A DNA stretch of 10,077 nucleotides from Sulfurimonas sp. (GTDB lineage: Bacteria > Campylobacterota > Campylobacteria > Campylobacterales > Sulfurimonadaceae). The notes beneath the pieces were generated by a model that was not told where the DNA came from, made no database searches, and saw only the letters and a program-made list of their open reading frames with translations. The number at the start of each line of letters is the position of its first letter. Positions within the stretch are counted from its first letter, which is position 1. Positions 1-6,649 of the stretch are shown here, one piece after another. The translations under genes and the position numbers were made by a program. The stretch lies in contig JAMOSE010000123.1 of the NCBI GenBank assembly GCA_027063215.1, positions 1-10,077 of the forward strand, in the 5' to 3' direction.

Positions 1-59
1 CTGACAGCTTCAATCTCTTCAAAACCTTTAGCCAATGGTACTAATACTTTTTTTCTCAT
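1..59 (-). CDS. DJ-1/PfpI (ThiJ/YajL-like) family protein, 5' end only
   Basis: Only the first 19 complete codons are in the window, reading MRKKVLVPLAKGFEEIEAV on the minus strand. A basic start, a hydrophobic strand, then a G-F-E-E-I-E-A segment is the typical N-terminus of the DJ-1/PfpI superfamily, where the glutamate in this segment lies near the reactive cysteine nucleophile. The cysteine itself is outside the window. Family members are reported as glyoxalase-, deglycase- or chaperone-like oxidative-stress proteins; the specific function cannot be told from this fragment. The start is supported by an AGGAG ribosome binding site at 66-70, six bases upstream. The gene runs divergently from the binding-protein gene at 346. 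Family assignment is fairly firm, subfamily is not. Confidence 0.8.
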   Translation of the reverse strand, partial: MRKKVLVPLAKGFEEIEAV

Positions 60-85
60 TCTCAACTCCTCATTTGTTTTAAGCT

Positions 86-91
86 ATTTTA
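86..91 (-). promoter_or_regulatory. Candidate -10 box for the DJ-1-like gene
   Basis: On the minus strand this reads TAAAAT. It lies 26 bases before the ATG at 59 and upstream of the AGGAG at 66-70. A T-rich run (revcomp of 105-109) lies upstream, as expected for the weak -35 regions of Campylobacterota sigma-70 promoters. No convincing -35 hexamer is visible. It is assigned by position and motif only. Confidence 0.4.
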
Positions 92-126
92 CCACTCTTT
101 GACTAAAAATTTTATTTTTTATTTAT

Positions 127-149
127 TAGACTTCTTGCATAACCTCTTA
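127..149 (+). repeat. Left terminal inverted repeat of the foldback element
   Basis: This 23-bp arm is perfectly complementary to 269-291. Homology stops abruptly at both ends: position 150 does not pair with 268, and 126 does not pair with 292. That is expected of transposon ends rather than of a gradually diverged palindrome. Confidence 0.8.
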
Positions 150-268
150 AATCTAAAGATGTTGATTAGAGTGCATTAATTTTTTAAGATAAAAATTGAG
201 TAATAGCCGTAGCTATTGGGATAGTTTTATCTTGAAAAAGTGATGTGCTATAAGCAATATATTTTTTG

Positions 269-291
269 TAAGAGGTTATGCAAGAAGTCTA
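269..291 (-). repeat. Right terminal inverted repeat of the foldback element
   Basis: This is the reverse complement of 127-149 with no mismatch. It ends 28 bases before the TATAAT at 319-324, so the element forms the upstream flank of the promoter for the binding-protein/GGDEF-EAL unit. Confidence 0.8.
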
Positions 292-318
292 TTCAATTTT
301 ACTTAAAGATATCTTAGT

Positions 319-324
319 TATAAT
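319..324 (+). promoter_or_regulatory. -10 box (TATAAT) for the binding protein / GGDEF-EAL unit
   Basis: A consensus TATAAT preceded by CTTAGT lies 22 bases upstream of the ATG at 346, predicting a leader of about 15 bases. A 10-bp perfect palindrome, AAGATATCTT at 306-315, sits immediately upstream in the spacer and could be an operator. There is no clear -35 hexamer. The region that would hold one (about 290-300) abuts the right end of the foldback element. Confidence 0.6.
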
Positions 325-345
325 GGTCCAAATTATGGAGTGTTT

Positions 346-1227
346 ATGCAATATTTTATAAGTTTGACAATTATATTTTTTTCATTATTATTGAGTTCAT
401 GTTCAAGTGAAACAAAGCACAATAACTCGCTAACAATATCTACAAATGCATGGATAGGTTATGCTCCACTCTTTTACGCCAAGGAAAAAGGCTATCTAAA
501 AGAGAACAATATTCACCTTTTAATAAGTGTCTCTCTTGGGGAAGCTGCTGATCTTTACAGTGTTGGAAGAGCAGATATGCTGACAACAACACAGCATGAA
601 TATTATGCTCTAAAGGATGCGTTTCATCTTCTGCCTGTTATTTTACTTGACAGATCCAACGGTGGAGATATGATTCTTTCCAACAGAACAATTAACGAAC
701 TACAAAAAGCAAAAAAAATCACAGCGTATCTTGAGATAGATTCTGTCAATGCAGAGATGCTCAAAGAGTTTTTACAACACTACAACATTCCACTGAAAAA
801 ACTCCACCTTATCAACAAGGATCAGGCACAGATAGAAGATATTTCTGCTCATGACAATGAGGCAATACTCATTGTAACCTACACACCCTATGATATAAGC
901 CTGAAAAAGAAAGGTTTTAAAGTCATTACCTCGACAAAAGATATAAACTCTATCATTGTAATAGATGCTCTTTGTAGCTCAAAATCCATCTATAATAAAC
1001 GTCTTAAGCATCTTAAAATACTCAAAACAATTATAGATCGCTCAGTTGAAGAGCTGATGCAAGATAAAAAAACTTCCTATCAGCTTATCAAAAAGTACCT
1101 TAGAAATTTAAGTTACAAAGAGTACCTTGCATCACTCCAGAGCATCAAATGGATAAACAAACCTTCCAAAGAGTTGCTAGAGCATATCGAACCACTTGGG
1201 TATGACAGGAAGTATATTCTGCCATGA
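346..1227 (+). CDS. NMT1/SsuA-type periplasmic substrate-binding lipoprotein, probable sensory partner of the next gene
   Basis: This 293-residue protein starts with a lipoprotein signal: hydrophobic residues 4-16, then the lipobox L16-S-S-C19. Serine follows the cysteine, with no inner-membrane-retention Asp, so outer-membrane anchoring is possible by the E. coli rule. The mature part opens with NAWIGYAPLFYAKEKGYL and then GRADM, the pattern of the NMT1/THI5 and SsuA/TauA/NrtA binding fold (type 2 periplasmic binding protein). The ligand cannot be read from the sequence. ATG 346 is preferred over GTG 340 because GGAG at 337-340 is the ribosome binding site, five bases before ATG 346. No transporter permease or ATPase lies nearby. 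Its stop overlaps the start of the GGDEF-EAL gene (ATGA, 1224-1227), indicating translational coupling. I infer that it presents a ligand to the periplasmic domain of that protein, as NspS does for MbaA in Vibrio cholerae. A stand-alone transporter subunit is the alternative. Confidence 0.8.
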   Translation: MQYFISLTIIFFSLLLSSCSSETKHNNSLTISTNAWIGYAPLFYAKEKGYLKENNIHLLISVSLGEAADLYSVGRADMLTTTQHEYYALKDAFHLLPVILLDRSNGGDMILSNRTINELQKAKKITAYLEIDSVNAEMLKEFLQHYNIPLKKLHLINKDQAQIEDISAHDNEAILIVTYTPYDISLKKKGFKVITSTKDINSIIVIDALCSSKSIYNKRLKHLKILKTIIDRSVEELMQDKKTSYQLIKKYLRNLSYKEYLASLQSIKWINKPSKELLEHIEPLGYDRKYILP

Positions 1228-3218
1228 GAAATATATCTATAAAATTCTTTATTATTTTTATGCTTTTTGCTTTTATGGGTACATATGGGTTAATTTTTAA
1301 CAGTTTTGTCAAAGAAGCGAAAAGCTCTACAGAACAGCTTTTAGAAGAGAGTATTCAGGCTACTGTTTTAAATCTTAAACACTTTTTAGATAAAAATCTC
1401 AAAAAAAACAATATCAATCAAATTACAGCCTCTTTGGACAATAGCATCAATGGAAATGCACTTATTCAAGATTTGCATATTGTAGATAAAAAAAATAAAA
1501 AAGTAATTTATGCAACAGACAGAGACACTGTTATGCAACATCCAAACACAAACTGTATTCCAATTGCTCAAATTATTGACGCTGATATATTTAATGAACA
1601 GTGCTACTCTTTTTCTCTCAAACTTTTTAAGCAGTTTGAACCTTACTATTACCAAAGCTATGTTTACCTGGACAAAAACTATCTCGATTCGCTTTTACAA
1701 AACCAGATAAATAAATACAATATTATATTTATAGGATATGGACTTTTTTTCCTTATTATTATCTGGTTACTTTTAAAAAAAGTTCTTGTCAATCCACTTG
1801 AAAAACTTCGTCAATTTGCCTACTATCAAAACAATATTCCTCATGAGTTTTTTATTCAAGAATTAGAGAGTATTCGCTACTCTTTAAGTCTTACATTTGC
1901 AAGATTAAAAAAAGAGCAAGAGGAACTCTTTAAACTCTCGACAAAAGACTCTTTAAGTGGTCTTTATAATCGTTTAAGCCTTATGGAAAAGATAGAGTGG
2001 CTCAGAGCAAAAGGAGAACGCAGTAATGAGTCGTTTGCTCTTCTCTTTCTTGATCTTGATAATTTTAAAAATATCAACGATACACAAGGACATGAATTTG
2101 GAGACAAAATATTACAGCATGTCTCCAAAGTACTACTTGAATCTGTAAGAGAGAATGATATTGTTTCACGCCTTGGAGGAGATGAATTTGTCATTATTCT
2201 CCCGGAACTGACAAATGATGAAACTGTTTTAGAAGTTGTCAAACGTATTCAAACACGCCTTTTAAAACCTGCTGTATTTAATTCTGTAAGCTACTCTGTT
2301 ACTGTCAGTATCGGTATTGCAATGTATCCAAAAGATGGAAGAGATGCTGTAACGCTTCTAAAACATGCTGATATTGCAATGTACAGAGCAAAAGCACTTG
2401 GGAAAAATAATTTTCATTTCTTTACAGAAGATCTCGATGAAGAGATTCATAATAAACTCTATATTCAAAATCTTATCAAAAAAGGTATTGAAAAAAACTA
2501 TTTTCAACTCTATTACCAACCAAAAGTCGATATAAAGAGCAATACGATCGTAGGATGTGAAGCACTCATTCGTCTTTTTGACCCACAAAAAGGGATGATA
2601 CCACCAGATAAGTTTATCTCTATCGCTGAGGAGAGTAGACTGATTATTCCTCTTGGTGAATGGATTATAAATGAAGCTATCAAACAGATAAAAGCATGGA
2701 AAAACACTCCATTTGAAGCTATCAGGCTCTCTATTAATGTCTCTGGAATTCAATTTCAAAACCCTGATTTCATCACATCACTACACGATAATATCTCCAA
2801 TATAGATACCAGTAAACTCGATATAGAACTGACAGAATCGGTACTGATGAATGATTTTGATGAACAATTTGAAAAGATAAATGCCATCAAAAAGTTAGGT
2901 ATTACCCTCTCTTTAGATGATTTTGGTACAGGATACTCATCACTCTCATATCTCAAAACAATTCCATTTAATACAATCAAAATTGACAAAACATTTATTG
3001 ATGATTTAGAAGAAGAGAGTGGTAAATCTTTTGTAAATATGATCGTAGGTATTGCAGATGATTTGGGGATGGAAGTTGTTGCAGAAGGAGTTGAGAACGA
3101 AACACAACTGCAATATCTTGCATCTATCGGATGTGAGCAATATCAAGGCTACTACTGTTCAAAACCACTTCCAATAGAAGATTTTGAAAAACTTTTTCTT
3201 GACAAAAAGTGTCCCTAA
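1224..3218 (+). CDS. Membrane-bound GGDEF-EAL protein (diguanylate cyclase / c-di-GMP phosphodiesterase)
   Basis: This 664-residue inner-membrane protein has TM1 at about 7-26, a periplasmic domain at about 27-165, TM2 at about 166-188, a HAMP-like or helical linker to about 235, then GGDEF and EAL domains. The GGDEF motif is intact at 318-322, with metal Asp in FLDLDNF (D277) and an inhibitory RxxD site at R309-D312. EAL signature residues are also present: EAL 446-448, N505 (NVS), ELTE 535-538, DDFGTG 565-570, K586/D588, E621 in AEGVE, and Q641. Both making and breaking c-di-GMP are therefore chemically possible; one domain often dominates in such proteins. The periplasmic domain has just two cysteines, C111 and C127, which could form a disulfide. 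No known sensor domain is recognisable there. It is translationally coupled to the upstream binding lipoprotein, which probably controls it. No clear terminator follows; pyrD begins 58 bases later with its own promoter. Confidence 0.92.
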   Translation: MRNISIKFFIIFMLFAFMGTYGLIFNSFVKEAKSSTEQLLEESIQATVLNLKHFLDKNLKKNNINQITASLDNSINGNALIQDLHIVDKKNKKVIYATDRDTVMQHPNTNCIPIAQIIDADIFNEQCYSFSLKLFKQFEPYYYQSYVYLDKNYLDSLLQNQINKYNIIFIGYGLFFLIIIWLLLKKVLVNPLEKLRQFAYYQNNIPHEFFIQELESIRYSLSLTFARLKKEQEELFKLSTKDSLSGLYNRLSLMEKIEWLRAKGERSNESFALLFLDLDNFKNINDTQGHEFGDKILQHVSKVLLESVRENDIVSRLGGDEFVIILPELTNDETVLEVVKRIQTRLLKPAVFNSVSYSVTVSIGIAMYPKDGRDAVTLLKHADIAMYRAKALGKNNFHFFTEDLDEEIHNKLYIQNLIKKGIEKNYFQLYYQPKVDIKSNTIVGCEALIRLFDPQKGMIPPDKFISIAEESRLIIPLGEWIINEAIKQIKAWKNTPFEAIRLSINVSGIQFQNPDFITSLHDNISNIDTSKLDIELTESVLMNDFDEQFEKINAIKKLGITLSLDDFGTGYSSLSYLKTIPFNTIKIDKTFIDDLEEESGKSFVNMIVGIADDLGMEVVAEGVENETQLQYLASIGCEQYQGYYCSKPLPIEDFEKLFLDKKCP

Positions 3219-3241
3219 TAAAACTATTACCAATTTTTGAG

Positions 3242-3247
3242 TATAAT
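3242..3247 (+). promoter_or_regulatory. -10 box (TATAAT) for pyrD
   Basis: TATAAT follows a T5 run (3234-3238) and a three-base GAG spacer. The dapA promoter has the same layout (T5, three bases, TATAAT). The box is 29 bases before the pyrD ATG. The predicted start of transcription is near 3254. Confidence 0.6.
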
Positions 3248-3270
3248 CACTTTAATTTTTTATAAGTGAT
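3246..3270. repeat. 7-bp inverted repeat spanning the pyrD -10 end and ribosome binding region
   Basis: ATCACTT (3246-3252) and AAGTGAT (3264-3270) are exact reverse complements separated by 11 bases. The left arm overlaps the last two bases of TATAAT. The right arm contains AAGTGA, the only candidate ribosome binding sequence for pyrD, seven bases before its ATG. It could be an operator, or chance in AT-rich DNA. Confidence 0.4.
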
Positions 3271-3276
3271 GCAAAT

Positions 3277-4335
3277 ATGATACAATATGAATCTATCAAA
3301 CCCTTTTTGTTTAAATTTCAACCAGAAACTGCACACCACATTGCTGAGACAGTACTGCGTATGCCAAATATCTGCCAAATTCCTTTTAACTCTTTTTTAG
3401 AATCTCACTTTATTGCTGATGCTATGCTCACGCAAGAGATTTTTGGCAAAAAGTTTTACAACCCGGTAGGTCTTGGTGCCGGATTTGACAAAAATGCAAC
3501 GATGATTCGCGGTATACAAATACTTGGTTTTGGTTTTACAGAGATCGGAACAGTTACACCAAAACCACAACCCGGAAATCCAAAACCACGTATGTTTCGC
3601 CATATAGAGGAGGAGTCTATTCAAAATGCAATGGGCTTTAACAATGACGGTGCCTACAAAGTTGTCAAACGCCTCAAAGAGCGTTATCCTTTTACTACCC
3701 CTATTGGAATAAACATAGGCAAAAACAAAGTGACACCCGAGAGTGAAGCTATCAATGACTATACACACCTGATCAAAGCTTTTGACGGGCTTGGTGATTA
3801 CTTTGTCATCAACATCTCTTCTCCAAATACTCCGGGCCTTCGGGATCTACAAAATGAAACGTTTATTACAGAACTTTTTACACAGGCAAAAGCATTAACT
3901 GATATGCCGATACTACTTAAAATAGCACCGGATATGACTCCTGAAGATGCTGTTGCATTGACAACTTTGGCAGTTGAAAAAGGAGCAGACGGTATCATTG
4001 CTACAAATACTACTATTGATTATTCTTTGGTAAAACATCCTAAAGATATCGGCGGTATCAGTGGTGCCGTTTTAAAAGAGAAAAGTTTTAAAATTTTTGA
4101 AGCTGTTGCAAAAGAGCTTTATGGAAAGACGACTCTTATCTCTGTTGGTGGTATCGACTCTGCACAAGAAGCATATAAACGTATAAAAGCGGGAGCTTCA
4201 CTTGTTCAGATTCTCAGTGGTATAGTTTTTCATGGCCCTGATATGATTATGAATATAAACAAAGAGCTTATAGAACTCATCAAAGCGGATGGATATAAAA
4301 ACATTACTGAAGCTATCGGAGCAGATAGAAAATAA
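3277..4335 (+). CDS. pyrD: Dihydroorotate dehydrogenase, class 2 (quinone-dependent)
   Basis: PyrD oxidises dihydroorotate to orotate in pyrimidine synthesis, using FMN and passing electrons to the membrane quinone pool. The 352-residue length and the N-terminal extension (residues 1-40, with PFLFKFQPETAHHIAE) mark the membrane-associated class 2 enzyme; the E. coli protein is 336 residues. Visible motifs are NPVGLGAGFDKN (62-73), the substrate-binding NAMGFNNDG (117-125), and the catalytic loop NISSPNTPGLR with N179 and catalytic base S182, aligning to E. coli N172/S175. The LLKIAPD, NTT and SVGGI segments for FMN and phosphate binding follow. The start lacks a strong ribosome binding site (only AAGTGA at 3264), but the N-terminal family match supports it. 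The stop codon TAA shares its last base with the ATG of the M16 peptidase (TAATG), so the two are probably co-translated. Confidence 0.97.
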   Translation: MIQYESIKPFLFKFQPETAHHIAETVLRMPNICQIPFNSFLESHFIADAMLTQEIFGKKFYNPVGLGAGFDKNATMIRGIQILGFGFTEIGTVTPKPQPGNPKPRMFRHIEEESIQNAMGFNNDGAYKVVKRLKERYPFTTPIGINIGKNKVTPESEAINDYTHLIKAFDGLGDYFVINISSPNTPGLRDLQNETFITELFTQAKALTDMPILLKIAPDMTPEDAVALTTLAVEKGADGIIATNTTIDYSLVKHPKDIGGISGAVLKEKSFKIFEAVAKELYGKTTLISVGGIDSAQEAYKRIKAGASLVQILSGIVFHGPDMIMNINKELIELIKADGYKNITEAIGADRK

Positions 4336-5699
4336 TGAAAATAATAAGCACCCTACTCCTTGGATACTCTTTGGTATCTGCCACCTCGTCATTTATAAAT
4401 TATAAAGAACCATTAACAAATAAAACACAAAAGAGTGAGATAAAAACAATGCCTTCACCACTACCAACATATGAGACAAAAACACTAGAAAACGGACTGC
4501 AAATTGTTGTCATTCCCCTGCATAATGAAACAAATGTAGTGAGTACCGATATCTTCTACAAAGTCGGAAGCCGTAATGAAATTATGGGTAAAAGCGGAAT
4601 AGCACATATGCTTGAGCATATGAACTTTAAAAGTACAAAAAATCTCAAAGCAGGTGAATTTGATAAAGAAGTAAAAAGTGTCGGTGGTGTAAACAATGCT
4701 TCAACAAGCTTCGACTACACACACTACTTCATCAAATCATCAACACAAAATGTTAAAAAGTCCATTGATCTTTTTGCGGAGTTGATGCAAAACTTAAACC
4801 TCAAAGATGAAGAGTTCCAACCTGAACGCAATGTTGTTATGGAAGAGCGTCGTTGGAGAACAGATAATAACCCATTAGGATATCTCTACTTCAGACTCTT
4901 TAACAATGCCTACCTTTATCACCCATATCACTGGACACCTATTGGTTTTATCAATGATATAAAAACATGGACAATTGATGACATTAGAAGCTTCCACAGT
5001 ACCTATTATCAACCACAAAATGCCATTTTAATGGTTACTGGCGATATAGAAGCAAAAGAGGTCTTTAGCAAAGCAGAAGCAGCTTTTGCAGACATAAAAA
5101 ACAGTGCAGAAATTCCTGAAGTAAAATTTATAGAACCAAAGCAGGATGGTGCAAAACGTGTTGTTATTCATAAAGAGAGTGAAGTAGAGATGATAGCCAT
5201 CACTTTTCATATCCCTAATTTTCAAGATAAAGATCAGGTAACACTCAGTGTAATTTCAGAGATCCTCTACTCAGGTAAAAGCTCACGACTCTATAAAGTT
5301 CTTATCGATAAAAAACGTTTAGTCAATTCTGTTTATGCCTACAATATGGAAAATATTGATCCCGGACTCTTTATCTTTCTTGCAACCTGTAATCCTGGTG
5401 TAAAAGCCGAAGATGTAGAAAAAGAGCTTATCAAACAGATAGAGCTTATCAAGAGTGAACCTGTAACACAAGAAGAGTTACAAAAAGTAAAAATAAATAC
5501 AAAATCTGACTTTATATATTCTCTGGAAAGTTCAACATCTGTAGCAAATCTTTATGGAAGTTATCTTATTCGTGGTGATATAAAACCACTACAAAAATAT
5601 GAAGAGAGAGTAAATAAAATCACAGCAAAAAAAGTACAAAAAGTTGCAAAAAAATATTTTGATTTCAATGCATCAACAACAGTCATACTTAAAAAATAA
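4335..5699 (+). CDS. M16 family zinc metallopeptidase (pitrilysin/processing-peptidase type)
   Basis: The 454-residue protein carries the inverted zinc motif HxxEH at 91-95 (HMLEH), with the third ligand glutamate at E171 in VVMEERRWR (76 residues on), as in M16 peptidases. Features expected for one M16 unit are present: N-terminal ENGLQ strand, GSRNE, the catalytic half to about 220, and the second M16_C half with GKSSRLYKVL near 310. This is a single-unit form. Such proteins usually act as dimers, here perhaps as homodimers because no partner is adjacent. Residues 1-18 (MKIISTLLLGYSLVSATS) look like a Sec signal peptide, suggesting a periplasmic location. A start at M39 (4449), giving a cytoplasmic form beginning at the conserved domain, cannot be excluded because no good ribosome binding site precedes either. 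The one-base overlap with pyrD favours 4335. The substrate is unknown. Confidence 0.93.
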   Translation: MKIISTLLLGYSLVSATSSFINYKEPLTNKTQKSEIKTMPSPLPTYETKTLENGLQIVVIPLHNETNVVSTDIFYKVGSRNEIMGKSGIAHMLEHMNFKSTKNLKAGEFDKEVKSVGGVNNASTSFDYTHYFIKSSTQNVKKSIDLFAELMQNLNLKDEEFQPERNVVMEERRWRTDNNPLGYLYFRLFNNAYLYHPYHWTPIGFINDIKTWTIDDIRSFHSTYYQPQNAILMVTGDIEAKEVFSKAEAAFADIKNSAEIPEVKFIEPKQDGAKRVVIHKESEVEMIAITFHIPNFQDKDQVTLSVISEILYSGKSSRLYKVLIDKKRLVNSVYAYNMENIDPGLFIFLATCNPGVKAEDVEKELIKQIELIKSEPVTQEELQKVKINTKSDFIYSLESSTSVANLYGSYLIRGDIKPLQKYEERVNKITAKKVQKVAKKYFDFNASTTVILKK

Positions 5700-5715
5700 A
5701 AGTTTTAAAACTTTT
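5698..5715. repeat. 18-bp perfect A/T-rich palindrome between M16 peptidase and dapA
   Basis: The sequence AAAAGTTTTAAAACTTTT is fully self-complementary and begins in the stop codon of the M16 gene. The T-run at its end is also the T5 tract upstream of the dapA -10 box. A hairpin would be weak (A/T pairs apart from one G-C pair), so a terminator role is doubtful. Its place in the -35 region of dapA makes a protein-binding or curved-DNA role equally possible. Confidence 0.4.
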
Positions 5716-5719
5716 TAGC

Positions 5720-5725
5720 TATAAT
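5720..5725 (+). promoter_or_regulatory. -10 box (TATAAT) for dapA and the FabL-like gene
   Basis: TATAAT lies after T5 (5712-5716) and the three bases AGC, 29 bases before the dapA ATG, giving a leader of about 22 bases that includes AAGGG. Its presence suggests dapA can be transcribed apart from pyrD. Confidence 0.6.
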
Positions 5726-5754
5726 TTGACTATCAATTTAAAGGGTAATATTTT

Positions 5755-6648
5755 ATGAATATAGTAACTGGTTCTTCAACCGCACTTATTACTCCGTTTA
5801 AAAACGGAAAACTTGATGAAGCAAAGTATGCAGAGCTTATCAAACGTCAGATCAACAACGGTATGGATGCAGTCTGTCCAGTTGGAACTACAGGTGAAAG
5901 TGCTACACTTACACATGATGAACATAAGCGTTGTATAGAGATCGCTGTAGAGGTTTGTAAAGGTACAGATACAAAAGTTCTTGCCGGTGCAGGAAGCAAT
6001 GCTACACATGAAGCTATTGAGATCGCAAAGCATGCACAAAGCTGTGGTGTTGATGCTATCTTTTCTGTAAGTCCGTACTATAACAAGCCTTCGCAAGAAG
6101 GTCTTTATCAACACTATAAAGCGATTGCTGAAGCTGTAAATGAACTTCCTTTTATGCTTTATAATGTTCCAGGGCGTACCGGAGTTGATATCTCTGCAGA
6201 TACTGCCATTCGTCTTTTTGATGATGTTAAAAATATCTATGGTATCAAAGAGGCAACAGGAAGCTTGGAACGCACAGTTGAGCTTCTTTCACGCAGACCT
6301 GATTTTAAAGTATTTTCCGGTGATGATGCTATTGATTATCCGATTTTGGCAAATGGCGGAGCCGGTGTTACTTCTGTAACTTCTAATCTTATGCCTGATC
6401 TAAAATCTGAACTTGTAAGCAAAGCACTCTCTGGAGACTTTATGGGAGCAAAAGCAATCAATAACAAACTCTACCCTTTAAACTCTGTTATGTTCTGTGA
6501 AGCAAACCCTATCCCTGTAAAAGCTGCAATGTACATTGCAGGTCTACTTGACACTTTAGAGTACAGACTTCCACTTGTACCGCCAAGCAGTGCAAATATG
6601 AAAAAAATCGAAGAAGTAATGAAAAATTACGATATAAAAGGATTATAA
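5755..6648 (+). CDS. dapA: 4-hydroxy-tetrahydrodipicolinate synthase
   Basis: DapA condenses pyruvate with aspartate semialdehyde, the first committed step to diaminopimelate and lysine, and so feeds peptidoglycan. The 297-residue (beta/alpha)8 barrel has all signature parts: the GTTGES loop with T45 and T46, SPYYNKP with Y109, the catalytic-triad Tyr and substrate-binding Arg in YNVPGRT (Y136, R141), and the Schiff-base lysine K165 in GIKEATG. Length matches the usual 290-300. The start has AAGGG at 5741-5745, nine bases upstream. It has its own promoter. The next gene begins one base after its stop, so the two form an operon. Lysine-contacting residues were not assessed, so feedback control is unknown. 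Confidence 0.98.
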   Translation: MNIVTGSSTALITPFKNGKLDEAKYAELIKRQINNGMDAVCPVGTTGESATLTHDEHKRCIEIAVEVCKGTDTKVLAGAGSNATHEAIEIAKHAQSCGVDAIFSVSPYYNKPSQEGLYQHYKAIAEAVNELPFMLYNVPGRTGVDISADTAIRLFDDVKNIYGIKEATGSLERTVELLSRRPDFKVFSGDDAIDYPILANGGAGVTSVTSNLMPDLKSELVSKALSGDFMGAKAINNKLYPLNSVMFCEANPIPVKAAMYIAGLLDTLEYRLPLVPPSSANMKKIEEVMKNYDIKGL

Positions 6649-6649
6649 G

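Larger units (their letters stand above)
127..291. mobile_element. MITE-like foldback element with 23-bp perfect terminal inverted repeats
   Basis: Positions 127-149 and 269-291 are exact reverse complements (23 of 23), beginning TAGACTTCTTGCATAACC. The outermost TA on each side could be a TA target duplication, as left by IS630/Tc1-type elements; because TA is self-complementary this cannot be separated from the repeat. Inside, 186-194 (AAGATAAAA) pairs with 225-233, and 202-207 (AATAGC) pairs with 212-217 around a CGTA loop. All pairs share a centre near 209, and the intervening arms show partial complementarity. The whole element could therefore fold into one long imperfect hairpin. It has no coding capacity. 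This fits a non-autonomous element mobilised by a transposase elsewhere. A fixed structural repeat or a double-sided terminator is the alternative. The parent IS family is not identified. Confidence 0.65.

Noticed and set aside
127..291. CRISPR array or attachment site
   Set aside because: There are only two arms, inverted rather than direct, with no spacer periodicity, no tRNA and no integrase nearby.
340..345. GTG at 340 as the start of the binding lipoprotein
   Set aside because: GTG 340 would use the last base of GGAG (337-340), which is the ribosome binding site for ATG 346; the ATG has correct spacing and gives a clean lipoprotein signal.
346..1227. Component of a thiamine-precursor, nitrate or sulfonate ABC importer
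   Set aside because: The family allows it, but no permease or ATPase gene is in the window and the coupling is to a GGDEF-EAL gene; no ligand-specific residues could be read.
1386..2989. Several open frames antisense to, or out of frame with, the GGDEF-EAL gene
   Set aside because: They lack ribosome binding sites and recognisable motifs, and lie wholly inside a gene with full domain support.
5776..6114. Antisense open frame within dapA
   Set aside because: It is a cysteine-rich artefact of the dapA codon pattern with no start signals.
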